8,260 nt of DNA from Bacteroidota bacterium (GTDB lineage Bacteria > Bacteroidota > Bacteroidia > Flavobacteriales > Flavobacteriaceae), in contig JAEWHE010000023.1 in assembly GCA_023387965.1 (NCBI GenBank), positions 1-8,260 on the forward strand. Direction: 5' to 3'. Within the stretch, counting starts at the first letter, position 1; each line of letters starts with the position of its first letter. The notes beneath the pieces are model-generated. The model worked only from the letters and a program-made list of their open reading frames with translations, was not told the DNA's origin and did no database searches. The translations under genes and the position numbers were made by a program. Shown here piece after piece: positions 1 through 6,935 of this stretch.

Positions 1-1
1 C

Positions 2-139
2 AACTTGACACAAGTTGCCCGCACGTTGCCTCAGGTCGAGATTACGTGTCTTCCGGTAAACCGCGTCTATGAATCGGATGCACAGAGGCTTGAATCGGAA
101 CTCCGCAGGTGTGAATCAAAAGAGCGCATTTTGTTTTGA
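2..139 (+). CDS. C-terminal end of an unrecognised protein (5' end outside window)
   Basis: A single plus-strand frame is open from the left edge to a TGA at 137-139, giving 45 residues; the other five frames all contain stops within this stretch. I do not recognise the family. The last 22 residues are charged and heptad-like: three consecutive 7-residue units each begin Glu-Ser, with Leu, Cys and Leu at the seventh position, as in a short amphipathic helix or coiled coil. It points toward the GH95 gene, so the two would be convergent. Forty-five open codons can arise by chance, so it remains tentative. No function is assigned. Confidence 0.45.
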   Translation, partial: NLTQVARTLPQVEITCLPVNRVYESDAQRLESELRRCESKERILF

Positions 140-168
140 CGTGCGGGCAAGCCATCTGGACGTGCGGG
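15..168. repeat. Three copies of ACGTGCGGG, one inverted and two direct
   Basis: ACGTGCGGG occurs at 139-147 and 160-168 on the plus strand and on the minus strand at 18-26. The first two are exactly 21 bp apart, about two helical turns, and share the longer core GACGTGCGGG. The inverted copy and the 139 copy share 12 bp (ACGTGCGGGCAA at 139-150; its reverse complement at 15-26). The pair spans and follows the stop codon of the partial gene. The spacing resembles paired protein-binding sites, but no known site is recognised. Confidence 0.4.
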
Positions 169-461
169 AATGTTAATCTCGTTGCGATGTCGTGTATCTC
201 CCTTGGCTTCACCATCGGCGCAACGAAATTTGAAGGACAAGCTATGCGCCCCCTATGGTGACGTTCGCCTCATTGCGTGAAGTTCTTCATAGCCGTCCGT
301 CTAATTCGTCAGCGTTGCTACGACCGAATCCCACCGGGCGCAGAATTTTCGACTTGGCATACTGTGGCAGAAACTGGTCTGCCACAGTGGCGTGCAGCCC
401 GAATCGCGGATGTAGCAAACCGGCTACAGGGATCGGCGCAGCGCGAAATCCGACCAGGTAG
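140..461. other. Gene-poor region between convergent genes
   Basis: No convincing gene lies here. It holds the second ACGTGCGGG copy, a perfect stem-loop at 361-388, and a good Shine-Dalgarno (AAGGA, 233-237) six bases before an ATG at 244. That ATG reads only five codons (MRPLW) before a TGA at 259-261. The same frame then stays open to a TGA at 481-483, and an overlapping frame is open from an ATG at 255 to 461. Neither translation resembles a known protein and codon use is unlike the operon, so this is probably spacer or a decayed gene remnant. Confidence 0.5.
361..388. terminator. Perfect 11-bp stem-loop downstream of the operon
   Basis: ACTGTGGCAGA at 361-371 pairs perfectly with TCTGCCACAGT at 378-388 around a 6-nt loop. 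It starts 74 nt past the GH95 stop and lies between two probably convergent genes, where a bidirectional terminator or a 3'-end stabilising hairpin would fit. Neither strand has a T tract directly after the stem, so it is not a textbook intrinsic terminator. An operator palindrome is another possibility. Confidence 0.4.
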
Positions 462-2684
462 TCAAATCACCGACGTCCATTGACCAGGAGTCAAACTGAC
501 CTCTGAACGGTGCCCGCCGCTCCATAGAGAAACCGTTTGCCGAGAACTGGACATCAGCTTCGCCTCCACCACTCTGCCATCCGACCATACCATGTCTAGC
601 TCTATCCCGCCACGAAGACGCATGCCGGAAACTCGGCCTGTTGACAGTGCCTTTGGGAGCGCGGGGAGAAGACGAACCTCGCCTGGCCGGCTATGCGCGA
701 TCATCTCGCATATTCCGGCCGCTCCGCCGAAATTCCCGTCAATCTGGAACGGAGGGTGTGCATCGAACAAGTTGGCGTAGGTCCGAGACGGGGATAGCTG
801 GCTCTTGAGAACGGCCCATGCGCGCTCCCCGTCACCCAAACGGGCCCAGAGGCAGATGCGCCAGCCGATACCCCAACCGGACGCATTGTCGCCTCGGATG
901 TCGAGCGATCGCTTGGCTGCCGCGGCCAGTTCGGGGTTCTGGACAGTGTCAATCGCCAGGCCCGGATAGACCGCGTAAAGGTGGGAAACGTGACGATGGT
1001 CCATCTCCGATACTTCCATGTCCCAGTCCTCGAGCCACTCCTGGAGCTGTCCGGCCTTGCCGATACGGTCGGGGAGGAGCCGTGCTCGGGCAGCCTGCAC
1101 CCTGTCCAGAAACGCGGTATCGGTTTCGATGCCCGCAGCGAGGATGGCGTCAAACAGATCGCGACCCAACTGGTTGTCCATTGCGGCGCCGACCGAGAGG
1201 CTGACGCCGAAGGGATGTATGTTCTCCGGTGAATTGGTCGGCACCGTGACCAGCGCATCGGTGCCGGGCAATTCCGTCAAGAAGTCCAACAGGAATTCGG
1301 CAGCGCCCCGCAGGATCGGGTAAACCCGCTCGACGAGCGCCGGGGGTTGCCCCGCATAGACGCAGTGGTCCCACAGTTGGCACGACAGCCAGACGCCACC
1401 CATCGGCCAAAGTCCGGGATCCGCTGCATCCATAGGCCCGGCGGCGCGCCAGAGGTCGGTATTGTGATGAAGCACCCAGCCCCGAGTACCGTAATGCTCG
1501 CGGGCGATTTCTGCGCCGGTCTGGGTAAGGTCCTCCAGCATTGAGATCAGCGGCTCGAAGCATTCCTGCAGGTTGGTCGGATCCGGTAGCCAGTAATTCA
1601 TCTCTGTGTTGATGTTCACCGTATATTTGGAATTCCACGGCGGGCGGAACTCGGCGTTCCAGATCCCCTGCAGGTTGGCAGGCTGGGTACCGGGCCGCGA
1701 GGAGCTGATCATCAGATAGCGTCCGAACTGGACGTAAAGTGCCGCCAAAGCAGGGTCGGCTTCCTTGTCGGTTGCGGTAATTCGCTTGTCCGTCGGCAGT
1801 TCGGTTCGGCCGGGTCCGAACTCGATCGAGAACCGGTCGTAGAGCCGCTTGTAGTCAGCGATATGGTCGGCACGGATCGCCTCCCAGCCTTTCGCGACGG
1901 CGGCTTCGATGCGGTCGGCCGTTGCGCCGTCCGGGTCGCCGGAGACGTCATCGAAACGCTTGAAGCTCGTGCCGACGTCGATCCAGAGGGTGACGCCTCT
2001 GACACCGGTGAGACGCAACCCGCCGTCATAGGCCTCCATGCTGCCGCCGTCGGGCAGCACTCTCACGCGCACGACCCAGTCCAGGCCCGCCGGCACGCCG
2101 AATTCGGCGCGGTTGCGTCCGTGGCAGGTGATTTCACCACGTCCCGCATCGATGACCGGCGCGACGGTCTGCTCGATGTCGAAGCTGATATCGGTGTTGA
2201 AGGTCTCGCCGCCTCCCGTCCACATGCGCGTACCGATGACGTTGTCGGGCGCCGAGGCGAAGGTCTCACGTTTATAGCTGATGCCCTGGTGGCGGTAATC
2301 GACCGAGGCGATCGCCGTCTCCAGATCCAGCCAGCGCTTGAAGCTGTCCCGATCGGGGCGATGACGGGTTTCGATGAAGACCCAGCCGGCGGGCTGATAG
2401 GTCATCTGCATCCTCGGCCGAGACATCATCTTCGCATCCGCCAACCGCTCGGCATCGGCATATTTCCCTGCAAACATCAGCTCGCGCAGTTCCGGCAGAT
2501 GTTTGTGCGCACCTGCGTTGGCGGCGCAATAGGGGGACCCTGTCCAGAGGGTGTCCTCGTTGAGCTGGATTTTTTCCTTACGGCTGCTTCCAAAAACCAT
2601 GGCGCCGAGGCGGCCGTTGCCGACCGGCAGGGCCCGTGTCCAATCCACCCAGGCTTCGCGCTGGTACCAAAGTATGTTCGACAT
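462..2684 (-). CDS. Glycoside hydrolase family 95 (alpha-L-fucosidase / alpha-L-galactosidase), cytoplasmic
   Basis: It hydrolyses terminal alpha-L-fucosyl, or possibly alpha-L-galactosyl, residues by the inverting GH95 mechanism. The protein is 740 residues, normal for bacterial GH95: an N-terminal beta domain (about 5-245), an alpha/alpha barrel (about 255-655) and a small C-terminal beta domain. The N-terminal signature LPVGNGRLGAMVFG is present. Expected catalytic residues are all visible: Asn357 and Asn359 in NINTEMNYW, acid Glu549 in LQEW, and Asp649 in QIDGNFGG. Thr355 stands two residues before Asn357, where fucosidases usually have His, so the sugar specificity is open. There is no signal peptide, so it should act on imported oligosaccharide. 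I prefer the ATG at 2684, which has AAAGG six bases upstream. The in-frame ATG at 2702 (746 residues) overlaps the ATPase stop as ATGA but has no Shine-Dalgarno. Last gene of the operon. Confidence 0.93.
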   Translation of the reverse strand: MSNILWYQREAWVDWTRALPVGNGRLGAMVFGSSRKEKIQLNEDTLWTGSPYCAANAGAHKHLPELRELMFAGKYADAERLADAKMMSRPRMQMTYQPAGWVFIETRHRPDRDSFKRWLDLETAIASVDYRHQGISYKRETFASAPDNVIGTRMWTGGGETFNTDISFDIEQTVAPVIDAGRGEITCHGRNRAEFGVPAGLDWVVRVRVLPDGGSMEAYDGGLRLTGVRGVTLWIDVGTSFKRFDDVSGDPDGATADRIEAAVAKGWEAIRADHIADYKRLYDRFSIEFGPGRTELPTDKRITATDKEADPALAALYVQFGRYLMISSSRPGTQPANLQGIWNAEFRPPWNSKYTVNINTEMNYWLPDPTNLQECFEPLISMLEDLTQTGAEIAREHYGTRGWVLHHNTDLWRAAGPMDAADPGLWPMGGVWLSCQLWDHCVYAGQPPALVERVYPILRGAAEFLLDFLTELPGTDALVTVPTNSPENIHPFGVSLSVGAAMDNQLGRDLFDAILAAGIETDTAFLDRVQAARARLLPDRIGKAGQLQEWLEDWDMEVSEMDHRHVSHLYAVYPGLAIDTVQNPELAAAAKRSLDIRGDNASGWGIGWRICLWARLGDGERAWAVLKSQLSPSRTYANLFDAHPPFQIDGNFGGAAGICEMIAHSRPGEVRLLPALPKALSTGRVSGMRLRGGIELDMVWSDGRVVEAKLMSSSRQTVSLWSGGHRSEVSLTPGQWTSVI

Positions 2685-2690
2685 GTTCTG

Positions 2691-2695
2691 CCTTT
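2691..2695 (-). promoter_or_regulatory. Ribosome binding site deciding the GH95 start
   Basis: AAAGG on the minus strand lies six bases before the ATG at 2682-2684. The alternative ATG at 2700-2702 is preceded by a pyrimidine-rich stretch without any purine-rich site, although its ATGA overlap with the ATPase stop would allow translational coupling. Confidence 0.5.
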
Positions 2696-2698
2696 GAG

Positions 2699-3772
2699 TC
2701 ATGAAGGGGTATAGGCAGCGGAACGGATCCGCTTGCCGGATGCATCGAAGAGCATCACGTCGACGTCGTTGAACGTGACGTCGATCTGCTCGCCCGGCCG
2801 GATGTCCAGACGCTCGCGGGCCTCGACGGCAACCGGGGTGTCGTCGGGAAGGCGTCCGTAGAGGTAGCGGGTGCCGCCGAGATACTCGACCATGTCCACA
2901 GTGATCTTGAGGCTGTGGGCCTGTTCACCTCCCGGCGTCATCCGTTCCGGACGGATGCCCATCGCCACGGGGCCCGAGAGGGTCGCAGCACAGGGAAGGG
3001 CAACGCCGGTGCCAAGCCTCAGCATGCCGCCATCCGCATGTCCGGTGACGAAGTTCATCCGCGGACTGCCGATGAAGCCGGCGACGAAGATGTTGTCGGG
3101 ATCGCCGTAGAGCTGTTCCGGCGTGCCCGTCTGTTCGATCTTGCCGTCACGCATCACCACGATCTTGTCGGCGAGCGTCATAGCTTCGGTTTGGTCGTGG
3201 GTCACGTAGAGCATGGTCGACTTGATCTGCTGGTGCAGCCGCGCCAGCTCGACGCGCATCGACACGCGCAGTTCGGCATCGAGGTTCGACAGAGGTTCAT
3301 CGAACAGAAAGACCTTCGGATTGCGGACGATGGCGCGGCCGATGGCGACGCGCTGGCGTTGTCCGCCCGACAGGTTGGCCGGCTTGCGGTCGAGCAGATG
3401 CCCAATCTGCAGCACGTTTGCAGCCTCCTTGACCCGCGCCTCGACATCCGCCTTGTCGTGACCGGCGATCTTCAGGGCAAAGCCGATGTTCCGGGCAACG
3501 GTCATATGCGGATAAAGGGCGTAGTTCTGAAAGACCATGGCGACGCCGCGGGCAACGGGATCGAGATCGTTTGCCGTCTGTCCGGCGATCTCCAGGGTGC
3601 CGTTTGAGATGGTCTCGAGCCCTGCGACCATGCGCAGGAGGGTGGACTTGCCGCAGCCGGACGGTCCGACGAGGACGGTGAAGCTGCCATCCTCCACGAC
3701 CAGGTCGAGATTGCGGATGACCTCGACGTTGCCGTAGCGTTTGCTGACGTTCTTGAGCTCAACACGAGCCAT
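2699..3772 (-). CDS. ABC transporter ATP-binding protein, CUT1 sugar family (MalK/UgpC type)
   Basis: This is the cytoplasmic ATPase that powers the sugar importer. All ABC motifs are intact in the 357 residues: Walker A GPSGCGKST (36-44), Q-loop Gln82 in VFQNYALYPHMT, signature LSGGQ (134-138), Walker B VFLFDEP with Asp158 and Glu159, D-loop SNLD (162-165) and switch His192. A C-terminal regulatory (TOBE/OB-fold) extension includes MGIRPERM (271-278), typical of MalK/UgpC proteins. Automated pipelines often name such proteins UgpC, but here the substrate is set by the neighbouring binding protein, so a glycerol-phosphate role is not supported. GGAG seven bases before the ATG supports the start. 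It begins 30 nt after the MalG-like permease and runs into the GH95 gene, so it is probably dedicated to this transporter. Confidence 0.95.
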   Translation of the reverse strand: MARVELKNVSKRYGNVEVIRNLDLVVEDGSFTVLVGPSGCGKSTLLRMVAGLETISNGTLEIAGQTANDLDPVARGVAMVFQNYALYPHMTVARNIGFALKIAGHDKADVEARVKEAANVLQIGHLLDRKPANLSGGQRQRVAIGRAIVRNPKVFLFDEPLSNLDAELRVSMRVELARLHQQIKSTMLYVTHDQTEAMTLADKIVVMRDGKIEQTGTPEQLYGDPDNIFVAGFIGSPRMNFVTGHADGGMLRLGTGVALPCAATLSGPVAMGIRPERMTPGGEQAHSLKITVDMVEYLGGTRYLYGRLPDDTPVAVEARERLDIRPGEQIDVTFNDVDVMLFDASGKRIRSAAYTPS

Positions 3773-3802
3773 GGGAGATCTCCACTGGGAAGTAGACGAG
3801 CA

Positions 3803-4624
3803 TCATTCTTTGCCGCCGCTGGAAACGCGGTTGCCGGCAGCGAACTGCTTCTGGAAGAGAAGGAAAACTGCGAGGGGGATGAGTGCAGTCACGATGGCGG
3901 CGACGGCCTGCTGATCCAGGTTGGGATCGTAGGTGCCCGCGATCCGCGCCAGAAGCACAGTGAGCGAGATGTCGCTGCGCAGGAACAGCATGGGCAGGAG
4001 GAGCGTGTTCCAGCACCACAGGAACTGCAGGATGCCACAGGCCGCGATCGGCGAGATCAGGTTGGGCAGCACGACCTGTGTGAAGGTCCGGATCGGACCG
4101 CATCCGTCGATCCGCGCCGCCTCGATCAACTCCTTTGGGAAGTCCTCTAGGAAAGACTTCACCAGGAAGATCGACCAAGCATAGCTCAGCCCGACGAAGG
4201 GAATGACGACGGCGGCCATATTGTCGAGGAGACCGACGTCACGCCAGAGCTGGAACAGCGGAATGATCACTACCTGCTGGGGAAGGACAAAGGCATTGAT
4301 TATGATGATCAGCCAGAGCCGCCGCATCGGGAAACGCAGGTAGTGGAAGGCATAGGCGGCGGCCGGCGCCGTCACCATCGTCAGGACGGTGGCCGTCAAG
4401 GTGATCTTGGCCGAAACCCACAGGCTGTCGGCCAGTGGATAGGTTGTCCAGACTGTCCGCCAGGCTTGGAGCGAGAACTGGTTCTCGGTGAAATGCCACC
4501 AGCCTCGCGCGATTGAATCCGTGGTCTGGAGCGAGGTGGCAATGATGCCGATGATCGGGAGAATCCATATCCAGCCGATAAAGCCGACGACGAAGATGAT
4601 CCATTTGGGAGCGCGACCTGCCAT
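3803..4624 (-). CDS. ABC sugar transporter permease, MalG-like (CUT1)
   Basis: Inner-membrane subunit of the importer, 273 residues, usual for MalG-type permeases. About six hydrophobic segments are visible (roughly 8-30, 72-95, 103-127, 135-157, 192-213 and 238-258). The cytoplasmic EAA loop that docks on the ATPase reads EAARIDGCG (168-176) and continues to Leu186-Pro187. The frame is open much further upstream, to 5227, but that part is a shadow of the preceding permease. The ATG at 4624 is chosen because AAAGGAG precedes it with seven bases between, and because the upstream stop and this start share one base (TAATG). It pairs with the MalF-like permease to form the translocation channel. 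Confidence 0.95.
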   Translation of the reverse strand: MAGRAPKWIIFVVGFIGWIWILPIIGIIATSLQTTDSIARGWWHFTENQFSLQAWRTVWTTYPLADSLWVSAKITLTATVLTMVTAPAAAYAFHYLRFPMRRLWLIIIINAFVLPQQVVIIPLFQLWRDVGLLDNMAAVVIPFVGLSYAWSIFLVKSFLEDFPKELIEAARIDGCGPIRTFTQVVLPNLISPIAACGILQFLWCWNTLLLPMLFLRSDISLTVLLARIAGTYDPNLDQQAVAAIVTALIPLAVFLLFQKQFAAGNRVSSGGKE

Positions 4625-5583
4625 TATCGGGCTCCTTTCGTACGCTGCGCGATGGCAGGCGTGGAGACAAGCAAGACCGCAATCAAGAGTATGATCGTCG
4701 ACGCGGCGCCGTAGCCGAGATTGAACTGGGTCATGGATTCCCGATACATGAAGAAGCCGACGGTCTCCGTCGCCCGCGCCGGTCCGCCGGCGGTAAGGAC
4801 GAAGACGATATCGAAGGCGCGCAGGGAACTGAGGAGCGTTAGGAAGATCGCAACACGCGCGCCCGGCAGGGAGAGCGGCATCATAATGTGCCACATCATC
4901 TTCAACGGTTTTGCGCCGTCCATGTAGGCGGCTTCCAGAATGGAGCGGGGAATGGCCTGCACGGAGGCAAAGCTCAGAAGCAGCGGAAGGCCGACGGCGC
5001 TCCAGGAGGCTGTGATGATGAGGGCAATGAGCGCAGTGTTCGGCCCGCCGAGCCAGGGCTGAGCCATGTCTCCCAGGCCGACGGCGGTGAGGATGCCGTT
5101 CAACAGACCGGCTTCGCCCGGACGGAAAATACCGATCCAGATATAGCCGGCAACGGCTTCCGAGATCCCGAAGGTTGCAAAGATCATCAGGCGGAAGATC
5201 GAGGTCTGCCGGGGTGCGAAGGCGCATAGCAGCGCAATCGACCAGCCGATGCCGACGGCAACGATTGTGACGCCGAGGGTGAAGACCAGTGTCGTCCAGA
5301 GCGTGCCGAGAAAGACGGGATCGCTGAAGAGGCGGATATAGTTGTCGAACCCGACAAAGCTGGGGCGTCCCAGCCCGCGGATCTCCCAGAAGCTGATGCG
5401 GACGGTCTCAATGACCGGATAAATGACTGAAAGTCCGAAGAGGAGCACAACGGGTGCAAGAAGCAGAAATGCCGTCGCCGATTCTGGCATGAGGAAGCTG
5501 CGGCGTTGCGTGTCGTGTCTCCCTGGGCCGCTGGGCGGAGACCGCCCAGCACCTTCGTCGATGATTGGTTGGTTGGAACGCAT
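4624..5583 (-). CDS. ABC sugar transporter permease, MalF-like (CUT1)
   Basis: Inner-membrane subunit of the importer, 319 residues. A hydrophilic N-terminal tail of about 32 residues leads into roughly six membrane segments (about 36-58, 96-121, 130-152, 183-207, 242-264 and 290-311). The EAA loop is LEAAYMDGA (216-224) followed by MPLSLP (235-240). The stretch FDIVFVLTAGGPARATET (257-274) is the hallmark C-terminal motif of MalF-type permeases. The start overlaps the binding-protein stop by one base (TGATG), so translation is likely coupled; the Shine-Dalgarno itself is weak (GGG seven bases upstream). A shorter start at Met32 would still keep all membrane segments but has no ribosome site. 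Confidence 0.94.
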   Translation of the reverse strand: MRSNQPIIDEGAGRSPPSGPGRHDTQRRSFLMPESATAFLLLAPVVLLFGLSVIYPVIETVRISFWEIRGLGRPSFVGFDNYIRLFSDPVFLGTLWTTLVFTLGVTIVAVGIGWSIALLCAFAPRQTSIFRLMIFATFGISEAVAGYIWIGIFRPGEAGLLNGILTAVGLGDMAQPWLGGPNTALIALIITASWSAVGLPLLLSFASVQAIPRSILEAAYMDGAKPLKMMWHIMMPLSLPGARVAIFLTLLSSLRAFDIVFVLTAGGPARATETVGFFMYRESMTQFNLGYGAASTIILLIAVLLVSTPAIAQRTKGAR

Positions 5584-6857
5584 CAGTAGGCCCGGCCTGC
5601 AGCGGCTTCGATCCGCTCAAGGGTCGGCATGATGTTTTCCTCCGTCGGATTGCCAATGAACTGCTGCAAGGCAAGGCGGTACTCGTCAACCAGGCTGCCC
5701 GGCAGCATGTCGCCGAGTACGAAGCGAACTGCGCCCTCGTTGACGTAGCTGACCGAGGCTGCAGCAACCGGGTCATAGATCGCGGTATCGACGTTCGAGC
5801 TTGGCGTCGTAAAGCCCAGCTTGGCGATGATGTTTGCTCCCTCGGCACTCAAGACATAATCGAGGAACAAGTCTGCGCCCTCAGGGTTTTCGCCGATCCC
5901 CGTTGCCAGGATTTCCTTCGCATCGACGATGGAGGCATCGTCGAAGCCTCGTCCAAGCGCCGGAAACTTACCCAGCGCGAAATCGGTGCCGGGCGTCAGA
6001 TTGTACTGGGAAATGGCGCGCGCATTGATCCACATGCCGATCTGCAGGAAGTTCGCCTTGCGTTCGACGAAGATCCGGTCAGCCGCATCGTCCCAATGGG
6101 TTGCGTACATCATCCCGCTATCGCTGCAGCAGTTGGAGCTGAACAGGCGTGCATATTCCCGCAACGCATCGACGACCCTTGTGTCGGTCCAGGCGATCGA
6201 GTGAGCGCCAAGCTCGGTGATCAGATCCGGTCCGCCAGTGCGCAAAAGCAGCGTCTCAAACCACTCGGCATGGGCATAGACCTTGGCAGGCATAGCCAGA
6301 GGCTCGGAAAAGCCAGCCTTGCGCAATGGATCGAATGTCGCAAGGAAGTCGTCATAGGCGGCCGGAAAGTTTTCCAGCCCGATGGTTTTCAGATCGGCCG
6401 GCACATGCCAGATGCCGCTGCGATACCCAAAGATATAGGGGATCCCGTAAACCGCGCCTTCGGTCGTGCTGATGTCGCGCCAGGTCGAAGAAAGGGCGTT
6501 GTCCCATCCCTTGTCTGTCCAGACAGGCGTGATGTCGCGCAGGATGCCCGCCTCGGCAAGCTCATCGCGAAAGGCAGGCCAGGTGTTGGTCAGGATATCA
6601 GGACGATCTCCACCAAGGAGGGCAGTGCGCATTCCGCCGCGTGCGTCACCCTGCGACGTCACAACATTGATGTTAACGTTAAACTCCGGATGCTTGGCTT
6701 CAAAGCCAGCGATGAGATTGTCGAGGACCGTTCGGTCCGGGCCGCCGAGCCAGGTGAGCAGATTGATGTCCTCAGTCGACTGCGCCAGTGCCGTCGTGCT
6801 GAAGAGCGCAAGCCCGATCCCCAGCGCAACGCCTGTGATTTTTGTACCTCTGGTCAA
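5583..6857 (-). CDS. Extracellular (periplasmic) sugar-binding protein of the ABC transporter, TTG start
   Basis: It captures the oligosaccharide in the periplasm and delivers it to the two permeases. With the TTG start the product is 424 residues, normal for family-1 (CUT1) binding proteins. The N-terminus has lysine/arginine, a hydrophobic core (VALGIGLALF, 10-19) and an ALA cleavage site at 23-25, so Sec export with cleavage after Ala25 is predicted. The mature start INLLTWLGG and the later GDRPDILTNTWPAF stretch fit the fold. Two adjacent cysteines (243-244) could form a local disulphide. An ATG at 6944 is in frame but would put 29 mostly charged residues before the leader. The TTG has GGAGGAG seven bases upstream, which decides the start. 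The ligand cannot be read directly; the GH95 neighbour suggests a fucosylated or L-galactosylated oligosaccharide. First gene of the operon. Confidence 0.93.
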   Translation of the reverse strand: MTRGTKITGVALGIGLALFSTTALAQSTEDINLLTWLGGPDRTVLDNLIAGFEAKHPEFNVNINVVTSQGDARGGMRTALLGGDRPDILTNTWPAFRDELAEAGILRDITPVWTDKGWDNALSSTWRDISTTEGAVYGIPYIFGYRSGIWHVPADLKTIGLENFPAAYDDFLATFDPLRKAGFSEPLAMPAKVYAHAEWFETLLLRTGGPDLITELGAHSIAWTDTRVVDALREYARLFSSNCCSDSGMMYATHWDDAADRIFVERKANFLQIGMWINARAISQYNLTPGTDFALGKFPALGRGFDDASIVDAKEILATGIGENPEGADLFLDYVLSAEGANIIAKLGFTTPSSNVDTAIYDPVAAASVSYVNEGAVRFVLGDMLPGSLVDEYRLALQQFIGNPTEENIMPTLERIEAAAGRAY

Positions 6858-6864
6858 ATTGGTT

Positions 6865-6871
6865 CTCCTCC
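6865..6871 (-). promoter_or_regulatory. Strong ribosome binding site fixing the TTG start of the binding protein
   Basis: GGAGGAG on the minus strand lies seven bases before the TTG at 6855-6857. This outweighs the in-frame ATG at 6944 and places a clean signal peptide at the N-terminus. Confidence 0.8.
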
Positions 6872-6915
6872 ATGTACACCAAGGCCGCTCGCCGAACTCC
6901 TCCGGTCGGGATGTC

Positions 6916-6931
6916 ATCGAAACGATACGAT
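6916..6931. promoter_or_regulatory. Candidate LacI-family operator
   Basis: ATCGAAACGATACGAT is an imperfect 16-bp palindrome centred on CG, with six of eight half-site positions matching. An even-length palindrome with a central CG is the usual LacI-family operator form. It sits immediately downstream of the predicted -10 box of the operon promoter and would cover the transcription start, a typical repressor position. Part of it (ACGATTGA, 6927-6934) recurs at 7024-7031 near the regulator's own promoter. Assignment to the neighbouring regulator is inference. Confidence 0.35.
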
Positions 6932-6935
6932 TGAG

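Noticed and set aside
255..461. Open frame of 68 codons starting at the ATG at 255
   Set aside because: The translation is low in typical protein character, its own ribosome site is absent, and it overlaps the hairpin region; no family is recognised.
1863..3607. Long plus-strand open frames (1863-2714 and 2915-3607) opposite the GH95 and ATPase genes
   Set aside because: Both are antisense shadows of genes with complete family motifs; their translations resemble no protein family.
3774..3783. Palindrome GGAGATCTCC just before the ATPase start
   Set aside because: It contains the Shine-Dalgarno, but with no loop it cannot form a stable hairpin and is too short to argue for an operator inside the operon.
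4625..5227. Upstream extension of the MalG-like permease frame to 474 residues
   Set aside because: The extension lies over the MalF-like permease in another frame and is arginine/histidine-rich with no membrane segments. A strong Shine-Dalgarno and TAATG junction fix the start at 4624.
6470..6540. TGATGTCGCGC repeated exactly 60 bp apart inside the binding-protein gene
   Set aside because: Both copies encode Arg-Asp-Ile in the same frame; a coincidence of coding sequence is sufficient.
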